A DNA stretch of 62,114 nt from Methylobacter sp. Its GTDB lineage: Bacteria; Pseudomonadota; Gammaproteobacteria; Methylococcales; Methylomonadaceae. The stretch lies in contig JAPLRU010000045.1 of NCBI GenBank assembly GCA_026399025.1, forward strand, positions 1-62,114, read 5' to 3'. Shown piece by piece: positions 7,910 to 17,031 of the stretch (position 1 is the stretch's first letter; the number at the start of each line of letters is the position of its first letter). Made by a program: the position numbers and the translations under genes. The notes under the pieces were generated by a model, which saw only the letters and a program-made list of their open reading frames with translations, searched no databases and had not been told where the DNA came from.

Positions 7910-10069
7910 TTATTCGGCCACTAATGTTCGGAATACCGTCGACCAAGGTAAAACCGGCGAACTGTATAAATAGCCTTGTCCTTCGTCACAACCTAAATCT
8001 CTAAGCCGGTTTTGCTGGGCGTTCGATTCAATGCCCATCGCGATAACTTGTAAATGTAAACCATGGCCTAAGGCGATCACCGCGCGGGCAATGTCTTCAT
8101 CATTAGCGTTATTCAAGACATCAACAACAAATGAACTGTTAATTTTTAATTTTTTGACCGGAATGCGTTTTAAATTATTAAACGAAAAACAGCCGATGCC
8201 AAAATCATCGATAGTCAAGTCTATGCCCGCTGCAACTAACTGATTAAGCGCTTTGATGGTTTGATCGGAATGGTCCATAAAACTGCTGCCGGTAAGCTCC
8301 AGCTCAAGGTAGCAAGGATCCAGTCCGATCGAATGTAATACCCGCTCAACCGTAGCAACGAAATCGGAGCGCAAGAATTGGATGGCGGAAACATTGACGA
8401 CCATTTTATTGATCTTTAAGCCCTCATCCAACCAACGGCGCATCTGCATACACGCATTTTTTAATACCCATTCGCCCAGCGCGACAATAAATCCGCTTTC
8501 TTCGGCTATGGGAATAAAGTGTTTGGGCGGCAGTAAACCCTCGGTCGGATGCATCCAGCGCACTAAAGACTCGACGCCGACCAGTTTTCCGGTTTTAAGA
8601 CAAACTTGCGGTTGGTAATACAAAATCAGTTCATGCCGCTCCAGCGATTGGCGTAATGCCCGTTCCCTCGACATTTTTTCGAAAGCTTCGGTGGTCAGCT
8701 CCATGCTGTAATATTGAAAGTTGTTCCGGCCTTCTTTCTTGGCGCGGTACATGGCCGCATCGGCATTCTTGATCAAAGTGTCGGTATCCTGCCCGTCCTG
8801 TGGAAATAAACTGATGCCGACACTGGTCGATATTTTTAACCGGTGTCCTTTAATATAAGCGGGCGCGTTAAAGGTTTCGATCAGCTTTTGCGCGAGCTTG
8901 GCGGGATTTTTAGCATCGGGAATATTTTCCATAAACACGACGAATTCATCGCCGGCATAGCGTGAAACCGTGTCTTCTTTCCTGACCAGGTTTTTGATGC
9001 GTTTTGCGACTTCTCTTAATAAACCGTCACCGACTTCATGACCGTAAGTGTCGTTAATGCCCTTAAAACGATCAAGATCAAGAAACAATACGGCTGCCTG
9101 CGAGCCTTCCCGCAATGCGGTTTGTAAGGAATGGTCGATGCGATCTTTCAGCAATAGCCGATTGGGTAATTTGGTTAAAGGATCATGGTAGGCCAAAAAA
9201 CCCAGATGATCCTGAGCTTTCTTAAAATGCGTGATATCCATGAATACATGAACACAATGGGACACTTCGCCGTTTGCATCTTTTACTTCGCTAATGGTTG
9301 TCCACGAAGGAAAATCCGGATTGGTTTTACGGCGCCGCCAGATTTCACCCTGCCAACTATTTAGCCCTGTGCCAGGGGCGTTTAAGTCGTCGTCACTTGT
9401 TAAATGATGTTTCTTTGCGTGTAAAAAACGCGCGTTTTTGCCGTAAACATCTTGTTGGCTAAAACCGGTCAGGGTGGTGAAGGCTTCATTAACCGAAATG
9501 ATTTTTTTGTGTTTATCGGTCACAAATATGCCTTCTCCGATAGTGTTAAAAATGACCGAGGCCATACTCAGTTTGCCTTCAGACTGCTTTTGCCGAGTAA
9601 TATCGGTCAAGGTCATTAAAATCTGATGCGGCTGATGCTCGTTCATTCTGAATTCGGGGACTGCGTGAACGACAAGCCAAATGTAATTTTGCCGCGCGGA
9701 ATTGAACAAGCCCATAATCACGCCCTCGACCGGCTTTCCAGTATGCAAGGCCTGCATTGGCGGCTGTTGTTCCTCGGGAAAAATGGAGCCGTCTTCCTTG
9801 ATCACTTTAAAGCAGGAATCGGCAAACTTACGCCCGACAATAACGTCGCGAGGTAAGCCGAGAAGCTGCTCTGCGGCTTGGTTGACGGCGATTACCACGC
9901 CTGTTCGGTCCAGGTAAATAACGCCCTGATCGATATTCTCGAATAAGCTGCGGTATTTGGCTTCGCTAATCCGTAAGGTATCGATGGCCAGTTTGCTATT
10001 TGTAAGTTGCGGGATCATTAAAAAAAACGAACTAAACATGCCAATATCTTCCTTAAGTTTTTCAAACAT
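7910..10069 (-). CDS. PAS-PAS-GGDEF-EAL protein with degenerate EAL domain
   Basis: A 719-residue cyclic-di-GMP signalling protein. Two PAS domains lie near residues 35-155 (YRSLFENIDQGVIYLDRTGVVI) and 165-290, followed by GGDEF near 300-455 and EAL near 475-715. The GGDEF signature is RYAGDEFV, with one Gly replaced by Ala, a variant that can be active. The EAL domain looks inactive: LTES is LTGS, KID is KIN and AEGVE is AMGIE, although ESL and DDFG remain. There is no clear signal peptide or membrane segment, so it is probably cytosolic. AAGGAG lies ten bases before the ATG at 10069, which I prefer to an ATG 23 codons upstream. Its likely net activity is diguanylate cyclase, with the EAL part sensory. 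Confidence 0.93.
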   Translation of the reverse strand: MFEKLKEDIGMFSSFFLMIPQLTNSKLAIDTLRISEAKYRSLFENIDQGVIYLDRTGVVIAVNQAAEQLLGLPRDVIVGRKFADSCFKVIKEDGSIFPEEQQPPMQALHTGKPVEGVIMGLFNSARQNYIWLVVHAVPEFRMNEHQPHQILMTLTDITRQKQSEGKLSMASVIFNTIGEGIFVTDKHKKIISVNEAFTTLTGFSQQDVYGKNARFLHAKKHHLTSDDDLNAPGTGLNSWQGEIWRRRKTNPDFPSWTTISEVKDANGEVSHCVHVFMDITHFKKAQDHLGFLAYHDPLTKLPNRLLLKDRIDHSLQTALREGSQAAVLFLDLDRFKGINDTYGHEVGDGLLREVAKRIKNLVRKEDTVSRYAGDEFVVFMENIPDAKNPAKLAQKLIETFNAPAYIKGHRLKISTSVGISLFPQDGQDTDTLIKNADAAMYRAKKEGRNNFQYYSMELTTEAFEKMSRERALRQSLERHELILYYQPQVCLKTGKLVGVESLVRWMHPTEGLLPPKHFIPIAEESGFIVALGEWVLKNACMQMRRWLDEGLKINKMVVNVSAIQFLRSDFVATVERVLHSIGLDPCYLELELTGSSFMDHSDQTIKALNQLVAAGIDLTIDDFGIGCFSFNNLKRIPVKKLKINSSFVVDVLNNANDEDIARAVIALGHGLHLQVIAMGIESNAQQNRLRDLGCDEGQGYLYSSPVLPWSTVFRTLVAE

Positions 10070-10308
10070 TGCATTTGTACTCCTTGGATAATAAAAATAT
10101 CTTTTATCACGATAATTTTTAATGATCTTTTGGAACACCCCAGAGTAGCGCGCAACAAGACGAACCCTGAAACAAGACGCCGGGAACTAAGACCTCGCTA
10201 AAAAAGGTGAGCTTGACCCAGTCACCCGAAATGAAATATGCCGTTTTAGGCGCTACAGCCAGTCTAAGCCGCGCAGTACTCAAGCCTGCTTTTAAAACGT
10301 TGATGCAG

Positions 10309-10506
10309 TCACATTTCTACAGAAAAAAATCGGGTGGTTTTATCTTCCGCATGTGTATTTTTCTTTGATTTTGTTTTGAGCAATTTGTAATACTCGGCTT
10401 CTTCATTCATAAATTGCATTTCCTTGAGTTCAATATCGATCCCGGAAATTTTATGTTGCCAGGGTATATTCAACTGTCGCTCATCGTTTTCTATATTAGG
10501 TGTCAT
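10309..10506 (-). CDS. Small hypothetical protein
   Basis: A 65-residue charged protein that I do not recognise. It is rich in Glu and Lys (DERQLNIPWQH, NEEAEYYKLLKTKSKKN) and has no membrane segment. GGAG lies eight bases upstream of the ATG at 10506, which supports translation; an upstream in-frame ATG at 10614 has no such site. The gene stands alone between the cyclic-di-GMP protein and the sensor kinase. It could be spurious. Confidence 0.4.
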   Translation of the reverse strand: MTPNIENDERQLNIPWQHKISGIDIELKEMQFMNEEAEYYKLLKTKSKKNTHAEDKTTRFFSVEM

Positions 10507-11162
10507 GTTAGTCTCCGGACTCTCCAGCGGTGGTCTCCGGTTAAATCTTATAATAAAGAAAATGACTGCAAAATTCGTATACATACCTAAGTGGTTTAGC
10601 TTATGTATTTCCACACACTAATATCGTACATTATGAGCTAGTGTTTAAGATTATGAGGTAGATGAGGTTGTTCAGTTGCTTTCATCGATCTCAACTTAAG
10701 GTATTGCTATGAAATTATTCTTTTCTAAGCAGAAGCCCTGATTACGCTCATGCAATAACGGGCTTTGTGTTTTCAAGGCAACCTCGTTACTTACATTTCA
10801 TGGTTTTTCGGTTTAAATTGATGACGGGGGCTGTTCAACTGCTCTTTTTGACAAAGAGGATTGTATGGCGCCAATGCTGAGGCATTAGAAGTCATTATCA
10901 ATGAACTCCTTAATAGGCTGCTAAAAGGCTGAATGCCCCATAGGCCGGAATTTTATGGAGGACTGGGTTGTGTCAAGCTGAACGGTAAATTCGGTTTTCC
11001 CGTCTTTATTTCAACAATTTTAACAATACTTATAGAGTAAGCCGGTAAAGTCCGGCATAGTCAAAAGTAGTGAATAAATAAGATAATTTTGCGAAAAAAC
11101 GCAGGCTTATTCCGGGGGAGGGCGCCCCGGAACCGAATATTAATTATGAACGACTTAAATAT
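10507..11162. other. Intergenic gap upstream of the sensor kinase
   Basis: No convincing gene is present. The only structure seen is the hairpin at 11110-11132, listed separately. No riboswitch family was recognised. The kinase promoter probably lies in the right half. Confidence 0.4.
11110..11132. repeat. Stem-loop just upstream of the sensor kinase gene
   Basis: TTCCGGGG (11110-11117) pairs perfectly with CCCCGGAA (11125-11132) around a seven-base loop, 30 bases before the kinase start. The left flank, GCAGGCTTATTCCGG, also forms one arm of the palindrome at 61156-61193. It therefore looks like part of a dispersed repeat rather than a gene-specific regulator. Confidence 0.5.
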
Positions 11163-13043
11163 ATGAATGCTATGGGTATTAACAGGAAAGCGGAAGCCTT
11201 GTTAGATAAGCACCGCGAAACTATCCGAAAACAGGCGGAAATCATGCTTTCTCATTCCGGGGCCGATATTGCACGAATGTCTACTGAGGATGTTCAAAAG
11301 CTGCTATTTGAGTTTCAGGTTCATCAAATAGAGCTGAAAATGCAAAATGAAGAATTAAACCGGGCGCATCAAGATCTGACCGCATCTCGCGATAATTACG
11401 CACAACTTTACGACTCATCGCCTGTCGGTTATCTGACGCTGAATGAAACCGGGATTATTCAAAAAAACAATGTTGCGGCGGCCGCTTTGCTGGGTTGTTC
11501 AAAAAAAGAGCTGATCAACCAGCGCTTCGGAAAATTTATTCATCCTTCGGATCAAGATAATTATTACTTGTTTCTGCGTAAACTTTTAGAGCCGAAAAAC
11601 GCTCCAATCCTTAACGCTAAAATTAGCGACAGCGTCGACGCGCCGGATCATCCGGAATGCCAATACTTCCAACTTTGCAAGAAGGTCCCAGCGCAATCCT
11701 GCGATAAAACCAGTCCCACAACTTATGTGGAATGCTATGCAAGAGTTATTTACAACGACAAAAACGCATTACAGATCTGTCTGACCATTAACAACATAAC
11801 CGAACGCAAGCAAGCGCAAGAAACCATCGCCAGTCTTAATGAGAGGTTGGAAGAAAAGATTCGCCGGCAGACCAATGCGTTGACCGCCAGCAATCTGAGT
11901 TTAATGAAGAAAGTTGAAGAGCTGCGTCGTTCCCGGCATCAATTAGTGGAGCGTGAGGCCAAGCTTAATTCCATTTTTAATGCTTCGGTAGAAGGTATTA
12001 TTACTATCGATATGTCCGATATGATCGTATCCGCTAACGCCGCAGTGGAAACTATTTTCGGTTATAAACCGGAGGAACTGATCGGTTGCTACATTAGCAA
12101 GCTGATGCCGTCATCGCAAAACGATTGCAACAATTTAACCCGAGGCCTGTTATGTGTCGGTCAAATTCAGGAGATTGAAGGGATTCGTAAAGATGGTTCG
12201 ATAGTGCCTCTGGATTTGTCGGTTGCGGAGTTTTCGATCGATAACGAGCACTATTTTACCAATATTGTGCGCGATGTGAGTTTGCGCAAACACCGCGAGC
12301 AACGGGACAAGGAGCACTTGGACGAGCTTGCCCATGTCACCCGTCTTGGGCTGATGGGAGAAATGGCCTCAGGTATTGCTCATGAAGTTAACCAGCCTTT
12401 GTCGGCTATCTCCAGTTATACCCAAGTCAGTTTAAATCTTATTAATTCCGAAGAGCCTGATTTAATAAAATTGACGGATATTTTGCATAAAACCCAACAA
12501 CAGGCTTTAAGAGCGGGGCGGATCATTCATCGCATGAGGGAGTTCGTTAAATCTCATGCCAAACACCGATCAATGACCGATCTTAATGCTTTGATCCATG
12601 ACGCGGTCAGTCTGTGCATCGCCGAACTTAAACAAAATGACATTAAGCTGATATTTGAACTGGAAAGCCATTTACCGTCTGTCGATGTCGATCATGTTCA
12701 AATTGAGCAGGTCATCATCAACCTGATCAGAAATAGCATTGAGGCCTTACAGCATTTACCCGCCAAACAACAACGCCAGATAACCATTCATAGCCGTTTA
12801 ACCTTGAATGACGGCATTCAAGTGAGGGTGAAGGACAATGGGCCGGGACTTAATGAAGAACAGCAACAAAAAATTTTGACACCTTTTTATACGACCAAAA
12901 TTGATGGCATGGGCATGGGCTTATCCATCAGTCGTTCACTTATCGAAGCCCATGAAGGTACATTGCATTTCAATAGCCAAGTTGGAAAAGGCACCACTTT
13001 TTATTTCACCTTACCCATACGGAGAAAATCAGATGAGCGTTAA
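11163..13043 (+). CDS. PAS-containing sensor histidine kinase (FixL/NtrB-like)
   Basis: A 626-residue kinase. An N-terminal helical segment (FQVHQIELKMQNEELNRAHQDL) leads into a PAS domain (residues about 75-220), a coiled linker, a second PAS domain (about 265-375), a HisKA domain with the phospho-accepting His in GIAHEVNQPLSA (near residue 405) and an HATPase domain with NLIRNSIEAL, DNGPGL and GMGMGLSISRSL. No transmembrane helix is seen, so it senses in the cytosol. The downstream regulator gene overlaps it by 11 bases, so the pair is translationally coupled and almost certainly cognate. I see no haem-specific residue that would make it an oxygen sensor. Confidence 0.93.
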   Translation: MNAMGINRKAEALLDKHRETIRKQAEIMLSHSGADIARMSTEDVQKLLFEFQVHQIELKMQNEELNRAHQDLTASRDNYAQLYDSSPVGYLTLNETGIIQKNNVAAAALLGCSKKELINQRFGKFIHPSDQDNYYLFLRKLLEPKNAPILNAKISDSVDAPDHPECQYFQLCKKVPAQSCDKTSPTTYVECYARVIYNDKNALQICLTINNITERKQAQETIASLNERLEEKIRRQTNALTASNLSLMKKVEELRRSRHQLVEREAKLNSIFNASVEGIITIDMSDMIVSANAAVETIFGYKPEELIGCYISKLMPSSQNDCNNLTRGLLCVGQIQEIEGIRKDGSIVPLDLSVAEFSIDNEHYFTNIVRDVSLRKHREQRDKEHLDELAHVTRLGLMGEMASGIAHEVNQPLSAISSYTQVSLNLINSEEPDLIKLTDILHKTQQQALRAGRIIHRMREFVKSHAKHRSMTDLNALIHDAVSLCIAELKQNDIKLIFELESHLPSVDVDHVQIEQVIINLIRNSIEALQHLPAKQQRQITIHSRLTLNDGIQVRVKDNGPGLNEEQQQKILTPFYTTKIDGMGMGLSISRSLIEAHEGTLHFNSQVGKGTTFYFTLPIRRKSDER

Positions 13044-13683
13044 TAACTCAACACCTGTCATTTATTTAGTGGATGATGAATTCGCAATACGCGATTCGCT
13101 AACTTTATTGATTGAATCAACCGGACAAACAGTTCGGAGTTTCGATTCCGCCGAAGCTTTTTTGAATGATTATGACCCTGCGCATCCAGGATGCCTGCTG
13201 TTGGATGTCAGAATGCCGTTAATGAGCGGACATGATCTTCAGAACGAGTTATTGAACCGAAACATTAGCATTCCTATTATATTCATCAGCGGTCATGCCG
13301 ATATCGCCGACTCGGCCAAAGCCTTCAGGGCCGGTGCCGTTGATTTTCTGGAAAAGCCTTTTGATAATGGGGTATTGCTGGAACGCATCAATGAGGCTGT
13401 AAAAAAGGATATCGTGTTCAGGGAAGAGCGGGTCAAGAAACGCCGTATCCAAGATCGCATCGATCATTTAACCGCTCGGGAAAAAGAAGTTTTGGGTCTG
13501 ATCGTTAAAAGCCATTCCAACAAAGAATCCGCAAAAATACTCAATATCAGCAATCGCACCGTGGATGTGCATCGGGCAAGCATTATGGAAAAGATGCAGG
13601 CTGAAAATGTTGCCGAGCTGATAACGATGGTCATGTATTGTGAAGCGCCCAATAAGTACGTACAGGAAGAAAGGTTTCGTTAG
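13033..13683 (+). CDS. FixJ/TtrR-like LuxR-type response regulator
   Basis: A 216-residue regulator. The receiver domain covers residues about 8-125, with VDDE, the phospho-accepting Asp in LLLDVRMPLMSG and the conserved Lys in FLEKPFD. The C-terminal LuxR HTH covers about 145-205 (LTAREKEVLGLIV, NRTVDVHRASIMEKM). The ATG at 13033 lies inside the end of the kinase gene; the longer open frame upstream is not receiver-like. It is expected to activate genes in response to the adjacent kinase. No target operator could be identified here. Confidence 0.93.
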   Translation: MSVNNSTPVIYLVDDEFAIRDSLTLLIESTGQTVRSFDSAEAFLNDYDPAHPGCLLLDVRMPLMSGHDLQNELLNRNISIPIIFISGHADIADSAKAFRAGAVDFLEKPFDNGVLLERINEAVKKDIVFREERVKKRRIQDRIDHLTAREKEVLGLIVKSHSNKESAKILNISNRTVDVHRASIMEKMQAENVAELITMVMYCEAPNKYVQEERFR

Positions 13684-14175
13684 CGCTGAGTCCGCTAACT
13701 GAACATTGATTTACCATTCAAACAGGTTTTGTTCTGTAGGCGTCATACGCTATAAGCTTTAGCTCCAAACACATAAAGTTATGCTGAATTCAACAAAAAT
13801 AGAACGCAGATGACGCCGATAGTTATGATTAACGCCGATTTTTTTACGGCTTATCCGTGTTTATCATAATTATCTGCGTCATCTGCGTTTCATTGTCTGA
13901 GGTTTTTGCCGTTTACTTTATTGCATTATCATTTGCAATGACGGTGCAACCGGAGTGCGGGCTTCGCTTGCCGGTATAGGTAAAATCGACACTCCAGCGA
14001 CGATGTAATAAATGACGATAGTGTCTTTTAGTCGGCGAATTCATCAAAATTGACGCTGCCGTAATGACGGCTAAGGCCTTTTATCGAGGCGATAAAGACT
14101 GTAACTAAAACAATAGACAGTATATAATCCCACGGTTTTATTCAATCATTTACTAAATTCATACCGGAAAAAAAC
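13684..14175. other. Intergenic gap before secA
   Basis: No gene is visible. A long inverted repeat lies at 13803-13890. Nearer to secA, a TATAAT hexamer at 14123-14128 is a plausible -10 box, but the -35 region is weak. The regulator gene to the left probably ends its transcript at the inverted repeat. Confidence 0.5.
13803..13890. repeat. Long imperfect inverted repeat
   Basis: Arms at 13803-13830 (AACGCAGATGACG then CCGATAGTTATGATT) and 13861-13890 (TTATCATAATTATCTG then CGTCATCTGCGTTT) pair over most of their length. The centre contains a run of seven T. It resembles the class of short dispersed palindromes found elsewhere in this window and may also terminate transcription after the response regulator. 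Confidence 0.6.
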
Positions 14176-16908
14176 ATGCTGGGTAAGTTGGTTAGATTTG
14201 TTATAGGGAGCCGTAACGACAGGCTGATAAAGAAGAAAAAGTCGTTGGTCAAGAAGATCAATGCTCTGGCTTCTGATTACGAAAAATTATCCGATGATGC
14301 GTTAAAAGCAAAAACACAGGAGTTTCGTGATCGCTTGGCGCAAGGCGAAAAACTGGACAATCTGCTGCCGGAAGCATTTGCGACAGTCAGGGAGGCATCG
14401 ACCAGAGTCTTCGGTATGCGCCATTTCGATGTGCAATTGATCGGCGGCATGATTCTTCATGACGGCAAAATCGCCGAAATGAAAACCGGCGAGGGTAAAA
14501 CCCTGATGGCGACCTTGGCGGCTTACTTGAATGCTTTGCCGGGACGCGGCGTCCATGTCGTTACCGTTAACGATTATCTGGCCAAGCGCGACTCCGAATG
14601 GATGGGCAAGCTTTACGGCTTTCTGGGCTTAACCACCGGCGTGATTATCAGCCAAATGGAAAGCGATGCTCGGCGCCAATCGTATGCTTCGGACATCACT
14701 TACGGAACTAACAACGAATTCGGTTTCGATTATTTGCGCGACAATATGGCTTTCAGTTTGGAACAGAAAGTCCAGCGCGATTTAAGTTTTGCCATTGTCG
14801 ATGAGGTGGATTCGATCCTTATCGATGAAGCGAGAACGCCGCTGATTATCTCGGGTCCTACCGAAGAAAGCACTGAAATCTACACCAAGGTCAATGAAAT
14901 CATCCCCTCTTTGACCAAACAGGAAAAAGAAAACGGACCGGGCGATTATTCGGTCGATGAAAAAGTTCGCCAGTTGTACCTGACCGAAGAGGGCCATGAA
15001 CGGGTTGAGCGTTTGATGGTCGAACATGGCTTGATGGTGGACGGCAGCAGTTTGTATGACGCGACCAATATCCGTCTGATGCACTATCTGACCGCTTCCT
15101 TGCGTGGTCATGTGTTATTTAAAAAAGATGTGGACTATATCGTCGCCAATGATGAAGTCATTATCGTCGATGAATTTACCGGCCGGATTATGCCCGGACG
15201 GCGCTGGTCGGAGGGTTTGCATCAGGCCATTGAAGCTAAAGAGCATGTTTCGATTCAAAATGAAAACCAAACCTTGGCCTCGATTACTTTCCAGAACTAT
15301 TTCCGCTTGTATGAAAAATTATCCGGTATGACCGGTACGGCGGATACCGAAGCGTTCGAGTTGAACAAGATTTACGGCCTTGAAGTTGTCGTCATTCCTA
15401 CGCATCGCAACATGATTCGTAGGGATTTGGGCGACGTCGTGTTCCTGACCGCCGATGAAAAATATAGCGCCGTTGCCGATGATATTAAAGAGTGCGTGAG
15501 TCGTGGACAGCCGGTGTTGGTGGGAACCACGTCGATTGAAAATTCCGAGCGGCTGTCCGCGTTATTGAATAAGCTGGGCATTAAACACGAAGTGCTGAAT
15601 GCCAAACAACACGAACGCGAAGCGCATATTATTGAACAGGCCGGTATGCCGGGAGCGGTGACTATCGCCACCAACATGGCCGGACGGGGTACCGATATTG
15701 TACTCGGCGGAAATTTGGACGCGGAATTGGCGGCGTTGGGCGAAGATGCCACCGATGCCGATAAAGAACGTGTTCGCGGCGCTTGGTTGGATCGGCACGA
15801 GCAGGTTATCGCTACCGGCGGTTTGCATGTTATCGGTTCCGAGCGTCATGAGTCGCGCCGTATCGACAACCAGTTAAGAGGCCGCTCGGGCCGTCAGGGC
15901 GATCCCGGTTCAACCCGTTTCTATTTGTCGCTGCAAGACGATTTAATGCGTATTTTTGCATCGGATCGGGTGGCGGGTTTAATGCAAAAATTAGGCATGG
16001 GCAACGGCGAAGCGATTGAGCATCCTTGGGTAACGCGCTCTATTGAAAGCGCTCAGCGCAAGGTTGAAAACCGCAACTTCGATGTGCGTAAAGAAATTTT
16101 GGCCTATGACGATGTCGCCAACGATCAGCGCAAGGTTGTGTATGCGCAACGTAATGAATTGATGGCGGCGGAGGAAATATCCGGCATTATCACAGCTATT
16201 CGTGAAGATGTGGTCAATAACGTAATCACTCAATATATTCCGCCCAAAACTATGGTGGAGCAATGGGATACCAAAGGTTTGGAAGAACATTTGCACCAGG
16301 AATTTAATGTTGAAATTCCGGTGCGAAAAATGCTGGATGAAGACCATTCATTGCAGGAAGAGTCCTTACGCAAACGCATTATTGCTATCCTGGAACAAAA
16401 CCATAAAGATAAAGAACAGCAGATGACCAAGGAGGTGTTGCATCACTTCGAGAAGTCGGTGATGTTGCAAGTGTTGGACAACAGCTGGAAAGAACATCTG
16501 GCGGCAATGGATTATCTACGTCAGGGCATACACTTTAGAGGCTACGCGCAAAAAGACCCGAAACAGGAATACAAGCGTGAAGCGTTCGAAATGTTTACCA
16601 ATTTGCTTGAACATATCAAATACGAAGTGATAGGGATTTTGTTTAAAGTTCAGGTCAGGCAGGAAGAAGACGTTTACGCTATGGATGAGCAGATGCAAGC
16701 TCCCCGAGAAATGCATTTTGAGCATGCGCAGGCGCCGACTCTGGATGCTTATGAAGAGCCGTTAATTGAACAGCCGCAACCTGAACAGGAAGAAGTTATT
16801 GCGGCAGAACAGCCGTTTGTTAGGGAAGGCAATAAAGTGGGCCGTAACGATCCTTGCCCTTGTGGTTCAGGTAAAAAGTTTAAACAGTGTCACGGTAAGT
16901 TAAGCTGA
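14176..16908 (+). CDS. secA: Preprotein translocase ATPase SecA
   Basis: A full-length 910-residue SecA, the cytosolic ATPase that drives unfolded precursors through SecYEG. The Walker A motif MKTGEGKT is near residue 103, the DEAD-type box in [19 protein letters not shown] near residue 210, and the second helicase motor includes NMAGRGTDI and [13 protein letters not shown]. The C-terminal zinc-binding tail has Cys894, Cys896, Cys905 and His906, which binds SecB and lipids. Start and length match the family. It stands alone here, without the lpxC or M23 peptidase genes that often precede it. It is the likely exporter for the signal-peptide proteins further right. Confidence 0.99.
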   Translation: MLGKLVRFVIGSRNDRLIKKKKSLVKKINALASDYEKLSDDALKAKTQEFRDRLAQGEKLDNLLPEAFATVREASTRVFGMRHFDVQLIGGMILHDGKIAEMKTGEGKTLMATLAAYLNALPGRGVHVVTVNDYLAKRDSEWMGKLYGFLGLTTGVIISQMESDARRQSYASDITYGTNNEFGFDYLRDNMAFSLEQKVQRDLSFAIVDEVDSILIDEARTPLIISGPTEESTEIYTKVNEIIPSLTKQEKENGPGDYSVDEKVRQLYLTEEGHERVERLMVEHGLMVDGSSLYDATNIRLMHYLTASLRGHVLFKKDVDYIVANDEVIIVDEFTGRIMPGRRWSEGLHQAIEAKEHVSIQNENQTLASITFQNYFRLYEKLSGMTGTADTEAFELNKIYGLEVVVIPTHRNMIRRDLGDVVFLTADEKYSAVADDIKECVSRGQPVLVGTTSIENSERLSALLNKLGIKHEVLNAKQHEREAHIIEQAGMPGAVTIATNMAGRGTDIVLGGNLDAELAALGEDATDADKERVRGAWLDRHEQVIATGGLHVIGSERHESRRIDNQLRGRSGRQGDPGSTRFYLSLQDDLMRIFASDRVAGLMQKLGMGNGEAIEHPWVTRSIESAQRKVENRNFDVRKEILAYDDVANDQRKVVYAQRNELMAAEEISGIITAIREDVVNNVITQYIPPKTMVEQWDTKGLEEHLHQEFNVEIPVRKMLDEDHSLQEESLRKRIIAILEQNHKDKEQQMTKEVLHHFEKSVMLQVLDNSWKEHLAAMDYLRQGIHFRGYAQKDPKQEYKREAFEMFTNLLEHIKYEVIGILFKVQVRQEEDVYAMDEQMQAPREMHFEHAQAPTLDAYEEPLIEQPQPEQEEVIAAEQPFVREGNKVGRNDPCPCGSGKKFKQCHGKLS

Positions 16909-16931
16909 TTTAACGGGTTAAAACATATCGC

Positions 16932-16972
16932 CACGAAGGCTACGAAGAAATAAAAAATTCGTGCCCTTCGTG
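16932..16972. terminator. Inverted repeat between convergent secA and PBP1A genes
   Basis: CACGAAGGCTACGAA (16932-16946) pairs with TTCGTGCCCTTCGTG (16958-16972) at 13 of 15 positions, with an AT-rich loop. Its place between two converging genes suggests a bidirectional terminator. A related CACGAAG hairpin occupies the convergent suhB/rimI gap near 41.15 kb. Confidence 0.55.
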
Positions 16973-17031
16973 TCTTCCGGCGATACATAAACCATACTTT
17001 AATAAAAGCGTCTGTACTACCTAATGCTATT

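Noticed and set aside
11110-11132. Hairpin before the sensor kinase as a c-di-GMP riboswitch
   Set aside because: None of the conserved bases of known c-di-GMP aptamers are visible, and part of it recurs near 61.2 kb as a plain palindrome.
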